Part shown: piece after piece, positions 26,559-36,015 of the stretch
Layout of the letters: every line of letters begins with the position of its first letter
How positions within the stretch are numbered: position 1 is the first letter of the stretch
Source of the DNA: an uncultured Flavobacteriales bacterium
GTDB taxonomy: Bacteria > Bacteroidota > Bacteroidia > Flavobacteriales > BACL11
Direction: 5' to 3'
Length of the DNA: 64,000 nucleotides
Assembly: GCA_913063045.1 (NCBI GenBank)
Contig: CAJXYM010000001.1
Span: 62,001 to 126,000 of the forward strand
Notes under the pieces: model-generated
Seen by the model: only the letters and a program-made list of their open reading frames with translations
Told to the model about the DNA's origin: nothing
Databases searched by the model: none
Translations under genes and position numbers: made by a program

Positions 26559-28664
26559 ATGCGACTTATTAAATTAATAATACTAATCGTACTTTTATTT
26601 AACTTAAGTTGTAATAGTCAAAATGATTTAAAATCAAATATGATTGATAAACATAAATTTACTAATTCTCTTATAAATGAGACAAGTCCTTATCTTTTGC
26701 AGCATGCTCATAATCCTGTTAATTGGTATCCGTGGAACGACCAAACATTAGAGAAAGCAAAAAAAGAAAATAAACTTTTACTGATTAGTGTTGGATATTC
26801 TGCATGTCATTGGTGTCATGTAATGGAGCATGAAAGTTTTGAAGATGAACAGGTTGCTAAGGTGATGAATGATAATTTTATTTGTATAAAAATAGACCGA
26901 GAAGAAAGACCTGATATAGACCAGATTTATATGACGGCAGTACACCTGATGAATCAAAGAGGAGGGTGGCCACTTAATTGTATAGCTCTTCCCGATGGAA
27001 GACCATTTTGGGGAGGCACATATTTTAGAAAAAATGATTGGGTAAAAAAAATCAAAGAAATTGCCAATATATATGCAAATGAGCCTGACAGGGTAATAGA
27101 GTTTAGTAATCGTCTTACTGAAGGTATTCAACAAGTTGAAAGTATCAGTTTAAATAAAGAGAAAGTAGCATTCCCATTTAATGAGTTAAATAAAATGGTT
27201 GAAAATTGGTCTAATTCATTTGATAATATTGAAGGAGGAAGTAAAGGGTCTCCAAAATTCCCAATGCCTAATGCCTATATGTTTTTATTAGACTTTGGTC
27301 ATCTATCAAAAAATAATGATGTCTTAGAGCATGTGCAAATAACATTAGATAAGATGGCTTTTGGAGGGATATATGATCAAATGGGTGGAGGTTTTTCTAG
27401 ATATTCAGTAGATAAGAATTGGAAAGCTCCTCATTTTGAAAAAATGTTATATGATAATGCTCAATTGGTCAGTTTATACTCTAATGCATTTATAAAGTTT
27501 AAAAAACCACTGTATAAAGATGTTGTTTTTGAAACTTTAGATTTTGTTGAAAGAGAGTTAATGTCAAAGGAAGGAGTCTTTTATTCTGCATTAGATGCTG
27601 ATAGTGAAGGAGAAGAAGGTAAGTTTTATGTTTGGTCTAAGCAAGAAATAGAAGAATATATTAAAGATGATCAGGAAATTTTTATGGATTATTACAACAT
27701 TAATAATATTGGGCTTTGGGAGCATGGGAACTATATTCTCTTAAGAAAAAAAACTAAAGATAAGATTGCTAGAAAGTATAATCTATCAATTAATGATTTA
27801 GATAATAAAATAAACAGCTGGAAGGTTTCTTTAAATACAATAAGAGATCAAAGAATAAGGCCTGGACTTGATGATAAATCATTAACATCATGGAATAGTC
27901 TGATGATATCAGGATTTGTTGATGCTTATATGGCTTTTGGGAAAAAAGAACATTTAAGCTTAGCGGTTAAAAGTGCTGATTTTCTTCTTTCTAAACAATT
28001 AAAAAAAGATGGTGGTTTATGGCATTCGTATAAAAATGGACGGTCAACAATTAATGGTTTTTTGGAAGACTATGCTTTAACTATTGAATCTCTAATAAAA
28101 CTTTATGAAGCAACTTTAGATGAAAAATGGTTAATAACTTCTAAGCAACTGGTTGAGTATTCTATAGAAAATTTTTATGATCAGGAAAGTAAGATGTTTT
28201 ATTTTACTTCTAAGAATGACACAAGATTAGTTGCAAGAAAATTAGAAGTTAATGATAATGTGATACCTGCATCTAATTCTGTTTTAGCTAACACGTTGTA
28301 TGATTTAGGTGTATTGTTAGACAATGCTAAATACATGAAAATGGCTTTGACTATTGTAAATAATATTAGGCCGGAAATAAAAAAATACACTTCTGGATAT
28401 GCAAATTATGGTAGATTGATGCTTAAAGAAATTTATCCATTTTATGAAGTTGCTGTAGTTGGTAGTGAAGCAAAGGATAAAATCCTTGGGATTAATAATA
28501 TTTATAATCCTAATAAATTGTTTTTAGGAAGTTTAGCTGAGAGTCCGTTAGAGCTTCTAAAAGATAAGTATGTTAAAGGTAAAACTATGATTTACGTTTG
28601 TGAAGATAATGCATGTCAATTACCAACTCAAAAAATTAGTCAAGCTCAAAAAATGCTTAAGTAA
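26559..28664 (+). CDS. DUF255 thioredoxin-like lipoprotein (YyaL/SSP411 family)
   Basis: The 701-residue protein has a lipoprotein signal (LLFNLSCNS), then an N-terminal thioredoxin-like DUF255 domain beginning [17 protein letters not shown] and containing a CxxC motif in [17 protein letters not shown]. The rest resembles an alpha/alpha six-hairpin toroid (glycosidase-like) domain, with [17 protein letters not shown] and [13 protein letters not shown]. The family is old and widespread (YyaL, SPATA20) but its reaction is not established. Most members I know lack a signal; this one is predicted to sit on the envelope. It closes the gpmI-dipeptidase run and ends 5 bases before the convergent tyrS. 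Confidence 0.85.
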   Translation: MRLIKLIILIVLLFNLSCNSQNDLKSNMIDKHKFTNSLINETSPYLLQHAHNPVNWYPWNDQTLEKAKKENKLLLISVGYSACHWCHVMEHESFEDEQVAKVMNDNFICIKIDREERPDIDQIYMTAVHLMNQRGGWPLNCIALPDGRPFWGGTYFRKNDWVKKIKEIANIYANEPDRVIEFSNRLTEGIQQVESISLNKEKVAFPFNELNKMVENWSNSFDNIEGGSKGSPKFPMPNAYMFLLDFGHLSKNNDVLEHVQITLDKMAFGGIYDQMGGGFSRYSVDKNWKAPHFEKMLYDNAQLVSLYSNAFIKFKKPLYKDVVFETLDFVERELMSKEGVFYSALDADSEGEEGKFYVWSKQEIEEYIKDDQEIFMDYYNINNIGLWEHGNYILLRKKTKDKIARKYNLSINDLDNKINSWKVSLNTIRDQRIRPGLDDKSLTSWNSLMISGFVDAYMAFGKKEHLSLAVKSADFLLSKQLKKDGGLWHSYKNGRSTINGFLEDYALTIESLIKLYEATLDEKWLITSKQLVEYSIENFYDQESKMFYFTSKNDTRLVARKLEVNDNVIPASNSVLANTLYDLGVLLDNAKYMKMALTIVNNIRPEIKKYTSGYANYGRLMLKEIYPFYEVAVVGSEAKDKILGINNIYNPNKLFLGSLAESPLELLKDKYVKGKTMIYVCEDNACQLPTQKISQAQKMLK

Positions 28665-28669
28665 AATTG

Positions 28670-29938
28670 TTATTTGACAATAATTAAGTAATAATTCTTT
28701 TTACCTTTTTGGACGAGTAAATACTTGTTCTTTAAAAGATGATTTTTGTCAATCAAGAAATCTTCACCAATTTTTTCTTTATTAATGCTAACAGAATTTG
28801 CTTGAATCATTCTTCTAGCCTCTCCTTTGGAATTAAATACTTTTGTAATTGTGGATAGTAATTCTATAGCATTATTTTTTAAATCTAATTCTGATATAAA
28901 AAATTGAGGAACACCATCAAATATAGAGAGAAGGTTTTCTTCATCAAGAGCAATAAGGTCATCAGATGTTGATTTTCCAAATAATATTTTAGAAGCTTTT
29001 TTAACCATGTCTAAATCTTCTTGAGAATGAACTCTAATTGTTATTTCATCAGCTAGAGCTTTTTGTAGAGTTCTTAAATGAGGTTCTTTTTCATGTTCAT
29101 TTATTAATTTATCAATATCTTTTTCTGACTTAAGAGTAAAGATTTTAATGTAACTTTTAACATCCTCGTCTGAGGAGTTTAGCCAGAACTGATAAAATTT
29201 ATATGGAGAAGTTTTTTTTCTATCTAGCCATACATTCCCCTCTTCTGTTTTTCCGAATTTTCCACCATCTGCTTTTTTTAATAATGGAGTGGTAATAGCA
29301 AAAGCTTCTCCATTACCTTTTCTTCTAATAATCTCTGTACCTGTTACAATATTCCCCCACTGATCAGATCCTCCGAGTTGAACCTTGCAGTTTTTGTTTT
29401 TCCACAACCAATAAAAATCATATCCCTGAACTAATTGATATGTAAATTCTGTAAAACTCATTCCTGTTTCTAGTCTAGATTTAACAGAGTCTTTTGCTAG
29501 CATATAATTAATAGAAATATGCTTTCCAATATCTCTAATAAATTCTAAAAAACCAAGATTATTAAACCAGTCATAATTATTAATAACAACAGCTGAGTTC
29601 TGCCCACAATTAAAATCAAGAAAATTTTCTAGTTGATTTTTAACACAATCTAAGTTGTGATCTAAAGTTCTTTTGTTGAGGAGATTTCTTTCTTTTGATT
29701 TTCCTGAAGGATCTCCAACCATTCCTGTTGCACCTCCTACTAATGCATAAGGCTTATGTCCCGATTTTTGAAGGTGGACAAGAATCATTATCTGCACAAG
29801 GCTTCCAATATGTAAAGAGTCTGCAGTAGGGTCAAACCCAATATAAGCTGAAGTTAATTCTTTTTTAAATTGTTCTTCAGTTCCAGGCATTATATCATGA
29901 ATCATGCCTCTCCATTTTAATTCTTGTACAAAACTCAT
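28670..29938 (-). CDS. tyrS: Tyrosyl-tRNA synthetase
   Basis: This class I synthetase charges tRNA-Tyr. The HIGH-type motif is HIGS in [14 protein letters not shown], the KMSKS-type motif is KFGKT in [11 protein letters not shown], and the tyrosine pocket is in [13 protein letters not shown] and GGSDQWGNI. The C-terminal part, with [15 protein letters not shown], is the S4-like RNA-binding domain. The ORF track begins 24 codons earlier at 30010, but that stretch holds the -7 box TACTTTTG; I take the ATG at 29938, giving 422 residues, the normal bacterial length. Confidence 0.96.
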   Translation of the reverse strand: MSFVQELKWRGMIHDIMPGTEEQFKKELTSAYIGFDPTADSLHIGSLVQIMILVHLQKSGHKPYALVGGATGMVGDPSGKSKERNLLNKRTLDHNLDCVKNQLENFLDFNCGQNSAVVINNYDWFNNLGFLEFIRDIGKHISINYMLAKDSVKSRLETGMSFTEFTYQLVQGYDFYWLWKNKNCKVQLGGSDQWGNIVTGTEIIRRKGNGEAFAITTPLLKKADGGKFGKTEEGNVWLDRKKTSPYKFYQFWLNSSDEDVKSYIKIFTLKSEKDIDKLINEHEKEPHLRTLQKALADEITIRVHSQEDLDMVKKASKILFGKSTSDDLIALDEENLLSIFDGVPQFFISELDLKNNAIELLSTITKVFNSKGEARRMIQANSVSINKEKIGEDFLIDKNHLLKNKYLLVQKGKKNYYLIIVK

Positions 29939-29952
29939 TAGTTGTTTTTTTT

Positions 29953-29960
29953 CAAAAGTA
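29953..29960 (-). promoter_or_regulatory. -7 box of tyrS
   Basis: The minus strand reads TACTTTTG, matching TAnnTTTG, 14 bases before the ATG at 29938. It lies inside the N-terminal extension of the ORF-track prediction and so supports the shorter start. No -33 element is visible. Confidence 0.45.
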
Positions 29961-30020
29961 AGTAATATTCTTACTCTATTTATATAGAAAATAAAAATAA
30001 ATAGATTCATCTGATAAGTG

Positions 30021-30028
30021 TATCTTTG
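30021..30028 (+). promoter_or_regulatory. -7 box of the epimerase gene
   Basis: TATCTTTG matches TAnnTTTG and ends 5 bases before the ATG at 30034, so transcription should begin at or next to the start codon. It is divergent from the tyrS promoter about 60 bases away. Confidence 0.55.
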
Positions 30029-30033
30029 TTGCT

Positions 30034-31038
30034 ATGATTTTTTTAACAGGAGGGACTGGCCTTGTTGGCTCACATGTATTACTTGATCTTTGTCTTAAGG
30101 GCAAAGATGTTTTAGCTCTTAAAAGAGAAAAAAGTAGCTTAGAGATTTGTGAGAAATTATTTTTTAACCATAATAAAATGGATCTTTTTCACAGCATAAG
30201 ATGGTGTATTGGTGATTTAGAAAACACACCTCTTTTAGATGACTATATTTCAGAATGTAATGTCGTTGTTCATGTTGCAGGCTTAGTCTCTTTTCAAAAT
30301 TCTGATAAGCAGAAACTAATAGATGTAAATGTTAATGGGACTGCTAATTTGGTTAATATTTCTTTATCAAACTCTATAGATAAGTTTTTATATGTTAGCT
30401 CTATAGCAACATTAGGAAGAAATTCTACAAAGGAAATTGTTGATGAAGAGAGCTATTTTAAAAATTCAAAAATTGAGAGTAATTATGCTATAAGTAAATA
30501 CCTGGCAGAACAAGAAGTCTGGAGAGCTTCAAATGAAGGTCTTAGTGTCGTTATTGTTAATCCTTCTGTAATTTTAGGTCCTGGAGATTGGAATAGTGGA
30601 AGTTCAAAAATTTTCCAAACAGTTTATAATGGGTTGAAATTCTATACTACTGGAAGTACCGGATTTGTTGATGTAGAAGATGTTGCTAATATTATCGTTA
30701 TGCTTGCTGAACACGAAGTGTCCAATCAACGTTTTATTATTAGTGGTTGTAATGAAACCTATCAGCATTTATTCAATTTAATAGCTGACAGCTTTGATAT
30801 AAAAAGACCAAGTATTAGAGTAACACCTTTGCTTAAAGAAATTGCTTGGAGAGTTGAAAAAATTAGATCTTTTTTAACACAGAGTAAATCCATAATCACT
30901 AAGGAAACTGCTGAAAGCGTCATGAGAAATAGTAAGTTTTCATCACAAAAGATTAAAAAGTTACTAGATTATAATTTTATTGCTTTTGAGAACACTATTA
31001 AAAAAAATTGCAGGAGATACTTAATTGATATTAAGTGA
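30034..31038 (+). CDS. NAD-dependent epimerase/dehydratase (extended SDR)
   Basis: The 334-residue protein has the extended-SDR cofactor loop TGGTGLVGSH at residues 5-14 and the catalytic YAISK near residue 152, preceded by a conserved serine in YVSSIAT. HVAGLVSF and NPSVILGPGDW are typical of the group close to dihydroflavonol 4-reductase and 3-beta-hydroxysteroid dehydrogenase. In Bacteroidota such genes are common next to tyrS or DUF4296 genes, but the substrate is not known to me. The final 18 bases overlap the convergent DUF4296 gene. Confidence 0.85.
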   Translation: MIFLTGGTGLVGSHVLLDLCLKGKDVLALKREKSSLEICEKLFFNHNKMDLFHSIRWCIGDLENTPLLDDYISECNVVVHVAGLVSFQNSDKQKLIDVNVNGTANLVNISLSNSIDKFLYVSSIATLGRNSTKEIVDEESYFKNSKIESNYAISKYLAEQEVWRASNEGLSVVIVNPSVILGPGDWNSGSSKIFQTVYNGLKFYTTGSTGFVDVEDVANIIVMLAEHEVSNQRFIISGCNETYQHLFNLIADSFDIKRPSIRVTPLLKEIAWRVEKIRSFLTQSKSIITKETAESVMRNSKFSSQKIKKLLDYNFIAFENTIKKNCRRYLIDIK

Positions 31039-31368
31039 TTTTTTTTTCTCATTTATTAAACCTTCTATTGCAAGATCATATATTTCATCTAATTCATTAG
31101 AATCTGTGCTATAGAATTTTATAGATTTTTCAAAATCTTCAACTTTTAATTTATATGAATTAAAAATAGAGTCATACTCAACTCTTAGTTGATGTTTTGC
31201 TGTTACATTGTTTTTATTTTTTTGCACTTCATATTTTGCTTCAATTAAATGAATTGATTTAATTAACTCAATAAATTCAATTTTGGATATTACATCATTT
31301 GATTTTGGAGGCTCATTATTACAGCTAAAAAACAATGATATTAATAGAATACTATAAAGAATTTTCAT
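31021..31368 (-). CDS. DUF4296 lipoprotein
   Basis: This small protein (115 residues) has a lipoprotein signal (LISLFFSCNN, lipobox near residue 16) and a helical body containing IHLIEAKYEVQ and YDSIFNSYKLKVEDFEKSIKFY. That arrangement fits DUF4296, a family of small Bacteroidota lipoproteins without a known function. It overlaps the convergent epimerase gene by 18 bases, so both reading frames are used in that stretch. Its promoter has both elements, with the -7 box only 4 bases from the ATG, implying a leaderless mRNA. Confidence 0.8.
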   Translation of the reverse strand: MKILYSILLISLFFSCNNEPPKSNDVISKIEFIELIKSIHLIEAKYEVQKNKNNVTAKHQLRVEYDSIFNSYKLKVEDFEKSIKFYSTDSNELDEIYDLAIEGLINEKKKSLNIN

Positions 31369-31372
31369 TCTA

Positions 31373-31403
31373 CAAAATTATATTAATGAAGCTTATAAAG
31401 CAA
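31373..31403 (-). promoter_or_regulatory. Promoter of the DUF4296 gene
   Basis: On the minus strand TTG (31403-31401) is followed by a 20-base spacer and TAATTTTG (31380-31373). This is one of two promoters in the window with both Bacteroidota elements. The ATG at 31368 is 4 bases after the box, so the transcript probably starts at the start codon. Confidence 0.6.
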
Positions 31404-31473
31404 GCGTTGTAAAATTGATGTTTTGACAAATAAACTTCACCTGTTAATAAATTATAAATTAATTAATATTGTA

Positions 31474-31481
31474 TACCTTTG
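31474..31481 (+). promoter_or_regulatory. -7 box of the Cys/His-rich lipoprotein gene
   Basis: TACCTTTG matches TAnnTTTG and lies 28 bases before the ATG at 31510. A -33 element at normal distance is not visible; the TTTTGACAAA further upstream (about 31420-31430) is too distant. Confidence 0.5.
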
Positions 31482-31509
31482 ATGTTAGTTAACTAAAAAA
31501 CAATTCATT

Positions 31510-31839
31510 ATGAAAAATTTATTTTATTTATTATTATTAAGTGTATTTATTGCTTGTGGCGGTGGTGAAAATGCAACTGAAGAAACTGCAGTAGAAACTG
31601 CAATAGAAGCTGTAGCTTGTGCTGATGGTTGTCAAAAGGCTTGTTGTTTAGGCTGTAAGGCAACTGAAGGAGATGCAAAATGTATGGTTCTAGCAGATGG
31701 CTCAATGCCTTGTTGTGCTGCAAAAACAGAAGCTGCTTGTTGTTGTGGTGACGCATCATGTGACGGTTCATGTCATGGAGATGCAGAGGCTCAAGAAGCT
31801 GCTCATGGTACTGAAGGTCATGAAGGTCATGATCATTAA
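31510..31839 (+). CDS. Small Cys/His-rich lipoprotein, possible metal binder
   Basis: I do not recognise a family for this 109-residue protein. It begins with a clear lipoprotein signal (LLLLSVFIACGGG), followed by a Glu/Ala/Thr-rich linker. The centre holds 13 cysteines, in ADGCQKACCLGC, MPCCAAK, AACCCGDASC and DGSCHGD, and the tail is histidine-rich (HGTEGHEGHDH). The pattern resembles metallothionein-like or copper/zinc-binding proteins, tethered here to a membrane. It is a stand-alone gene with its own -7 box and a strong hairpin terminator. An alternative is a disulfide-rich structural lipoprotein. Metal binding is inference from composition. Confidence 0.8.
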   Translation: MKNLFYLLLLSVFIACGGGENATEETAVETAIEAVACADGCQKACCLGCKATEGDAKCMVLADGSMPCCAAKTEAACCCGDASCDGSCHGDAEAQEAAHGTEGHEGHDH

Positions 31840-31860
31840 GATCCTTTATTTTTAAATAGA

Positions 31861-31889
31861 AAAAGCATCCTTAGGGATGCTTTTTTTTT
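31861..31889 (+). terminator. Intrinsic terminator, probably bidirectional
   Basis: The sequence AAAAGCATCC TTAG GGATGCTTTT forms a perfect 10-base-pair stem with a 4-base loop, followed by a T-run to 31889. It lies 21 bases after the stop of the Cys/His-rich lipoprotein gene. The reverse strand also gives a T-run after the stem, so it can serve pyrC, whose stop is at 31888-31890. It is the only clear intrinsic terminator I found in the window. Confidence 0.9.
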
Positions 31890-33219
31890 ATCTATTAAAT
31901 TGTAATCTCATTCCCTTTTTTGATTCATTAAAAACACCACCTGAATAGACAATATTTCCATTCACAATTGTTTTTTCAATAGAACCATAAAGAGTTTCTC
32001 CTTCTAGTGGAGACCATTTGCACTTATAGTGGATATTTTTTTTATTTACATCGAACTTCTTATTAATATCAACTAAGATTAGATCAGCAAAATAATTTTC
32101 TCTGATAAACCCTCTTTTTTCTATTTTAAAACATATGGCTGGATGATGACACATTTTCTCAACAACCTTTTCAATTGTTATTTTATTTTCTTTCACAAAC
32201 TTAAGCATAACATTTAAGCCATGTTGAACAAGAGGTCCTCCTGATGGAGCTTTTAAATAGTTGTTTTTCTTTTCATTTAAAGTATGTGGAGCATGATCTG
32301 TAGCTATGACATCTAGTCTATTGTCTAGCAGAGCTTTAAATAACATTTTTTTGTCATTTTCTTTTTTTATTGCTGGATTCCATTTTATAAAAGTACCCTT
32401 CTCTTTATAGCTATTTGAGTCAAAATATAAGTGGTGTATACATACCTCTGCAGTAATTCTTTTTTCAGAAATATGTATATTGTTCTCAAATAATGATAAT
32501 TCTTTTGCTGTCGAAATATGAAAAACATGTAGTCTAGTATTATGTTTTTTTGCTAGTTTAACTGCGAAGCTAGAAGATTTAAAGCATGCCTCTGCACTTC
32601 TGATTTCAGGGTGTAATTCTATTGGAATTTTATCTCCATATTTTTTAATTGCTTCTGAAAGGTTTTTTTCTATTATCTTTTCATCCTCACAATGAACAGC
32701 TACTAGGCATTTTGTTTTTTGAAAAATCTCTTCTAAAACCTTTTTATTATCTACTAGCATATCACCAGTAGATGAACCCATAAATATTTTGATAGCTCCA
32801 ACATTTTTAGGATCTGTCTTTAGTACTTCTTTTATATTGTTATTAGAAACCCCCATAAAAAATGTAAAATTAGCTAATGATTTAGTATCTCCAATTTTAA
32901 ATTTTTCTTCGAGTATTTCTTGTGTTAATGTTTGGGGTATTGTATTTGGCATTTCCATAAATGAGGTAACGCCCCCAGCAACAGCAGATTTGCTTTCGCT
33001 AAGAATATCTGCCTTGTGAGTCAAACCAGGTTCTCGAAAATGTACTTGATCATCAATTAACCCAGGCAACAAGTAAAGCCCTGTTGCGTCTAATATCTTA
33101 TCTGCATTTGTATTTATTTGTGTTGATATTTTTTTAATCAATCCATTTTCAATTAACACATCTGAAAGATAAGATTTCCCTTCGTTAACAATTGTAGCAT
33201 TTTTTATAATTAAACTCAT
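31888..33219 (-). CDS. pyrC: Dihydroorotase (amidohydrolase)
   Basis: Dihydroorotase closes carbamoyl-aspartate to dihydroorotate in pyrimidine synthesis. The metal motifs are DDQVHFREPG near residue 57, VAVHCEDE near 175, HVFHIST near 230, and ATDHAPHT near 305. The 443-residue length and DxxxHFREPG form fit the longer class I-type enzyme. Allantoinase is a close relative, but no purine-degradation genes are nearby. It lies 16 bases behind a GT2 glycosyltransferase gene and shares its transcript. Its stop codon is embedded in the T-run of the terminator. Confidence 0.9.
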   Translation of the reverse strand: MSLIIKNATIVNEGKSYLSDVLIENGLIKKISTQINTNADKILDATGLYLLPGLIDDQVHFREPGLTHKADILSESKSAVAGGVTSFMEMPNTIPQTLTQEILEEKFKIGDTKSLANFTFFMGVSNNNIKEVLKTDPKNVGAIKIFMGSSTGDMLVDNKKVLEEIFQKTKCLVAVHCEDEKIIEKNLSEAIKKYGDKIPIELHPEIRSAEACFKSSSFAVKLAKKHNTRLHVFHISTAKELSLFENNIHISEKRITAEVCIHHLYFDSNSYKEKGTFIKWNPAIKKENDKKMLFKALLDNRLDVIATDHAPHTLNEKKNNYLKAPSGGPLVQHGLNVMLKFVKENKITIEKVVEKMCHHPAICFKIEKRGFIRENYFADLILVDINKKFDVNKKNIHYKCKWSPLEGETLYGSIEKTIVNGNIVYSGGVFNESKKGMRLQFNR

Positions 33220-33235
33220 GAGTAATTAGGTATAC

Positions 33236-33964
33236 TTATTTCCAGCTTTTAAAAAAACTTTTTATTTTCATTTGAATAACACCAATAAACGCCTCAAAGA
33301 AAATTCCGCTACTCATTTTAGAGTTACCTTCTTGTCTATCGGTAAATATTACTGGTACTTCTACCACTTTAAATCCGTACATCCAACTTGTAAATTTCAT
33401 TTCTATCTGAAAAGCATAACCAACAAATTGAATTTTATTTAAATCTATTTTCTCAAGAACCCTTCTTTTATAACACTTAAATCCTGCAGTAGAATCATGA
33501 ATAGGCATTCCTGTGATTAATTTTACATATTTTGAAGCAAAATAAGACATTAACAAACGACTCATTGGCCAGTTAACTATATTTACACCATTAACATATC
33601 TTGAACCTATAGAAACATCCGAGCCAAGATCATTACATTCATCATAAAGCCTTAACAAATCATCAGGATTATGTGAGAAGTCGGCATCCATTTCGAATAT
33701 AAAATCATAGTTCTTTTTTAGAGCCCATTTAAACCCATGTATATATGCTGTTCCAAGTCCAAGTTTTCCTTTTCTTTCTTGAATAAAAAGTTTTTTTGAA
33801 AATCTATTTTGAAGATTTTTTACAATATCAGCTGTCCCATCAGGTGAGCCATCATCTACTATTAGGATATGAAATGTTTTTTCTAAAGAGAAAACTTTAA
33901 GAATAATTCTCTCAATATTTTCTTTTTCATTAAATGTAGGTATTATGACTAGATTTAAACTCAT
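33236..33964 (-). CDS. GT2 polyprenol-phosphate glycosyltransferase (Dpm1-like)
   Basis: The 242-residue protein is a family 2 glycosyltransferase close to dolichol/polyprenol-phosphate mannose synthases. Seen are IPTFNEKENI at the N-terminus, VDDGSPDGT, the DxD-type EMDADFSHNP, and a C-terminal DRQEGNSKMS. It lacks the long membrane tail of some relatives, so it should act on the cytoplasmic face of the inner membrane, moving a sugar from a nucleotide donor to a lipid carrier. The exact sugar cannot be told. It heads a short transcript with pyrC. Confidence 0.85.
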   Translation of the reverse strand: MSLNLVIIPTFNEKENIERIILKVFSLEKTFHILIVDDGSPDGTADIVKNLQNRFSKKLFIQERKGKLGLGTAYIHGFKWALKKNYDFIFEMDADFSHNPDDLLRLYDECNDLGSDVSIGSRYVNGVNIVNWPMSRLLMSYFASKYVKLITGMPIHDSTAGFKCYKRRVLEKIDLNKIQFVGYAFQIEMKFTSWMYGFKVVEVPVIFTDRQEGNSKMSSGIFFEAFIGVIQMKIKSFFKSWK

Positions 33965-33980
33965 AGGTTGGTTTCTAATG

Positions 33981-33988
33981 CAAATTTA
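33981..33988 (-). promoter_or_regulatory. -7 box of the GT2-pyrC transcript
   Basis: The minus strand reads TAAATTTG, matching TAnnTTTG, 16 bases before the ATG at 33964, in the short gap behind acs. No -33 element is evident. Confidence 0.45.
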
Positions 33989-34001
33989 GTAAACTATCTT
34001 A

Positions 34002-35897
34002 TTATATTTTTTTATTACCCAAAATTATGCTTTCAACAACTAGAGGGTCTAACAAAGTACTTGTGTCTCCAAGGTTTTTTGTTTCTCCACTAGCAATTTT
34101 TCTTAAAATTCTACGCATAATCTTTCCTGACCTGGTTTTAGGTAGGTCTTCGACATATTGAATTTTATCTACCTTAGCAATAGGTCCTACGTGCTTGACA
34201 ATCAGATTATTTATTTCTTTATTTTGTATTTCTTTATTTAATGGTTTCTCGTGACAGATTACATATGCATACACCCCATTTCCCTTTATATTATGCGGGT
34301 AGCCGACTATTGCACTTTCGCATACATTTTCATGCTCATCGATTGCGCTTTCAATTTCTGCGGTACCCAAATTATGCCCAGAAACAATAAGAACATCATC
34401 GACTCTTCCTGTTATTCTAAATAATCCCTTTTTATCTCTTAAGCATCCATCACCACTAAAATAAAAGTTTGGAAAAGCTGAAAAATACGTTTCTTTAAAT
34501 CTTTTGTGATCGCCCCAAATAGTTCTTGCCATTGATGGCCATGGATATTTAACACATAATTTACCCTCTTTATTGTTTTCAGTTACTTCATTTCCTGCTT
34601 CGTCAACTATACATGCCTGAATTCCAGGAAGAGGTAGTGTGGCAAATGTTGCTTTGGCTTCTGTTACTCCTGCTAAATTTGATATCATGATACCTCCTGT
34701 TTCTGTTTGCCACCAAGTATCAACAATTGGACATTTTCTATTTCCAATCTCATTAAAATACCAGTTCCAGGCATCTTCATTAATTGGCTCTCCAACTGTT
34801 CCAAGTACTTTTAATGATGATAAATTATATTTTTTTACATGTTCTAGCCCTTGAGCCTCTAACGATCTAATAGCTGTAGGAGCTGTATAAAAAATATTTA
34901 CTTTATTTTCCTCAACTATCCTCCAAAATCTTCCTGCATCAGGGTAGGTTGGGACTCCTTCAAACATTAGAGAAGTAGCTCCAGAGAGTAATGGTCCATA
35001 AACTATATATGAATGACCTGTGATCCATCCAATATCGGCGGTACACCAATACATATCCCCTTCATTATATTGAAAAACATTTTTGAAAGAATATTCAGCA
35101 TAAATCATATAGCCAGCAGTTGTGTGTACAATTCCTTTTGGTTTGCCCGTAGATCCAGAAGTATATAATATAAATAGAGGGTCTTCAGATTCCATTATTT
35201 CTGCTTCATTAGATGATGAAGATTTTTGCATTTCATCATGCCACCATAAGTCTCTATCCTTTTGCATTTTTACAATAGAATTAGTTCGCTTTAAAACGAT
35301 ACATAATTGAATTGTTGGAGTGTTAGACATTGCCTCATCTGAAATATCTTTAAGAGGCGTGATTTTTTCTCCTCTAAATCCTCCGTCTGCAGTAATAAGC
35401 ACTTTACAATCTGCATCATTTATTCTTTCTGATAAGGATTTTGCAGAAAAACCTGCAAATACAACGGAGTGAATTGCACCAATCCTTGCGCAAGCAAGTA
35501 CAGCTATTGTAATTTCAGGAACCATAGGCATGTACAAACAAACTCTGTCTCCCTTTTTAATTCCATTATTAATCAAAACATTTGAAAATTGACATACTTT
35601 TTCATGAAGCTGTAAATAGGTCAGATTGATTGCTGATTCATTTGGGTTATTGGGAACCCATTTTATTGCTATTTGATTAGATCTTTTGAGTAAATGTCTA
35701 TCTAAACAATTTTCAGTAATATTTAGTTTTCCTCCAGCAAACCATTTAATTTCCGGCGTTTTAAAATTCCACTCTAAGACTTTATCCCACTTTTTATGCC
35801 ATCTAAAACTATTAGCTTTTTCACTCCAAAATTTTTCTGGATAGTCTTTAGATTTCTTCACTTGAGCTTGATATTCTTTTAATGAAGTAATTTTCAT
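34002..35897 (-). CDS. acs: Acetyl-CoA synthetase (AMP-forming)
   Basis: Acs activates acetate to acetyl-CoA through acetyl-AMP. Diagnostic segments are the P-loop-like YTSGSTGKPKG near residue 250, DTWWQTETGG near 390, the hinge region with FRITGRVDDVL, and PKTRSGKIMRRILRK with the regulated catalytic lysine near the C-terminus. The 631-residue length is normal. It is transcribed alone from a TATATTTG box 11 bases upstream of the ATG. It lets the cell use acetate, which may come from deacetylation of sugars or amino-acid breakdown. Confidence 0.95.
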   Translation of the reverse strand: MKITSLKEYQAQVKKSKDYPEKFWSEKANSFRWHKKWDKVLEWNFKTPEIKWFAGGKLNITENCLDRHLLKRSNQIAIKWVPNNPNESAINLTYLQLHEKVCQFSNVLINNGIKKGDRVCLYMPMVPEITIAVLACARIGAIHSVVFAGFSAKSLSERINDADCKVLITADGGFRGEKITPLKDISDEAMSNTPTIQLCIVLKRTNSIVKMQKDRDLWWHDEMQKSSSSNEAEIMESEDPLFILYTSGSTGKPKGIVHTTAGYMIYAEYSFKNVFQYNEGDMYWCTADIGWITGHSYIVYGPLLSGATSLMFEGVPTYPDAGRFWRIVEENKVNIFYTAPTAIRSLEAQGLEHVKKYNLSSLKVLGTVGEPINEDAWNWYFNEIGNRKCPIVDTWWQTETGGIMISNLAGVTEAKATFATLPLPGIQACIVDEAGNEVTENNKEGKLCVKYPWPSMARTIWGDHKRFKETYFSAFPNFYFSGDGCLRDKKGLFRITGRVDDVLIVSGHNLGTAEIESAIDEHENVCESAIVGYPHNIKGNGVYAYVICHEKPLNKEIQNKEINNLIVKHVGPIAKVDKIQYVEDLPKTRSGKIMRRILRKIASGETKNLGDTSTLLDPLVVESIILGNKKI

Positions 35898-35908
35898 TTT
35901 TTTTATTT

Positions 35909-35916
35909 CAAATATA
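35909..35916 (-). promoter_or_regulatory. -7 box of acs
   Basis: The minus strand reads TATATTTG, matching TAnnTTTG, 11 bases before the acs ATG at 35897. A -33 motif is not evident at the right distance. Confidence 0.45.
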
Positions 35917-35965
35917 ATATTATTAACAATATGTATTAATTAATCAAATCTAGAATTTTATTCTA

Positions 35966-35994
35966 TTTGTGCTACCAATCTTTTTGTAAATTAG
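35966..35994 (+). promoter_or_regulatory. Weak candidate promoter of the lamin-tail gene
   Basis: TTTG (35966-35969) is followed by a 17-base spacer and TAAATTAG (35987-35994), one mismatch from TAnnTTTG, 21 bases before the ATG at 36016. The spacing is good but the -7 box imperfect. Confidence 0.35.
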
Positions 35995-36015
35995 CATTCA
36001 AATTAAAAACACATT

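Noticed and set aside
29939-30010. N-terminal extension of TyrS.
   Set aside because: The added residues are hydrophobic and unlike TyrS, and the region contains the -7 box TACTTTTG.
31547-31771. 74-residue minus-strand ORF rich in His, Leu and Gln opposite the Cys-rich lipoprotein.
   Set aside because: Its odd composition is explained by antisense reading of the repetitive Cys/Ala/Glu codons; there is no start context or promoter.
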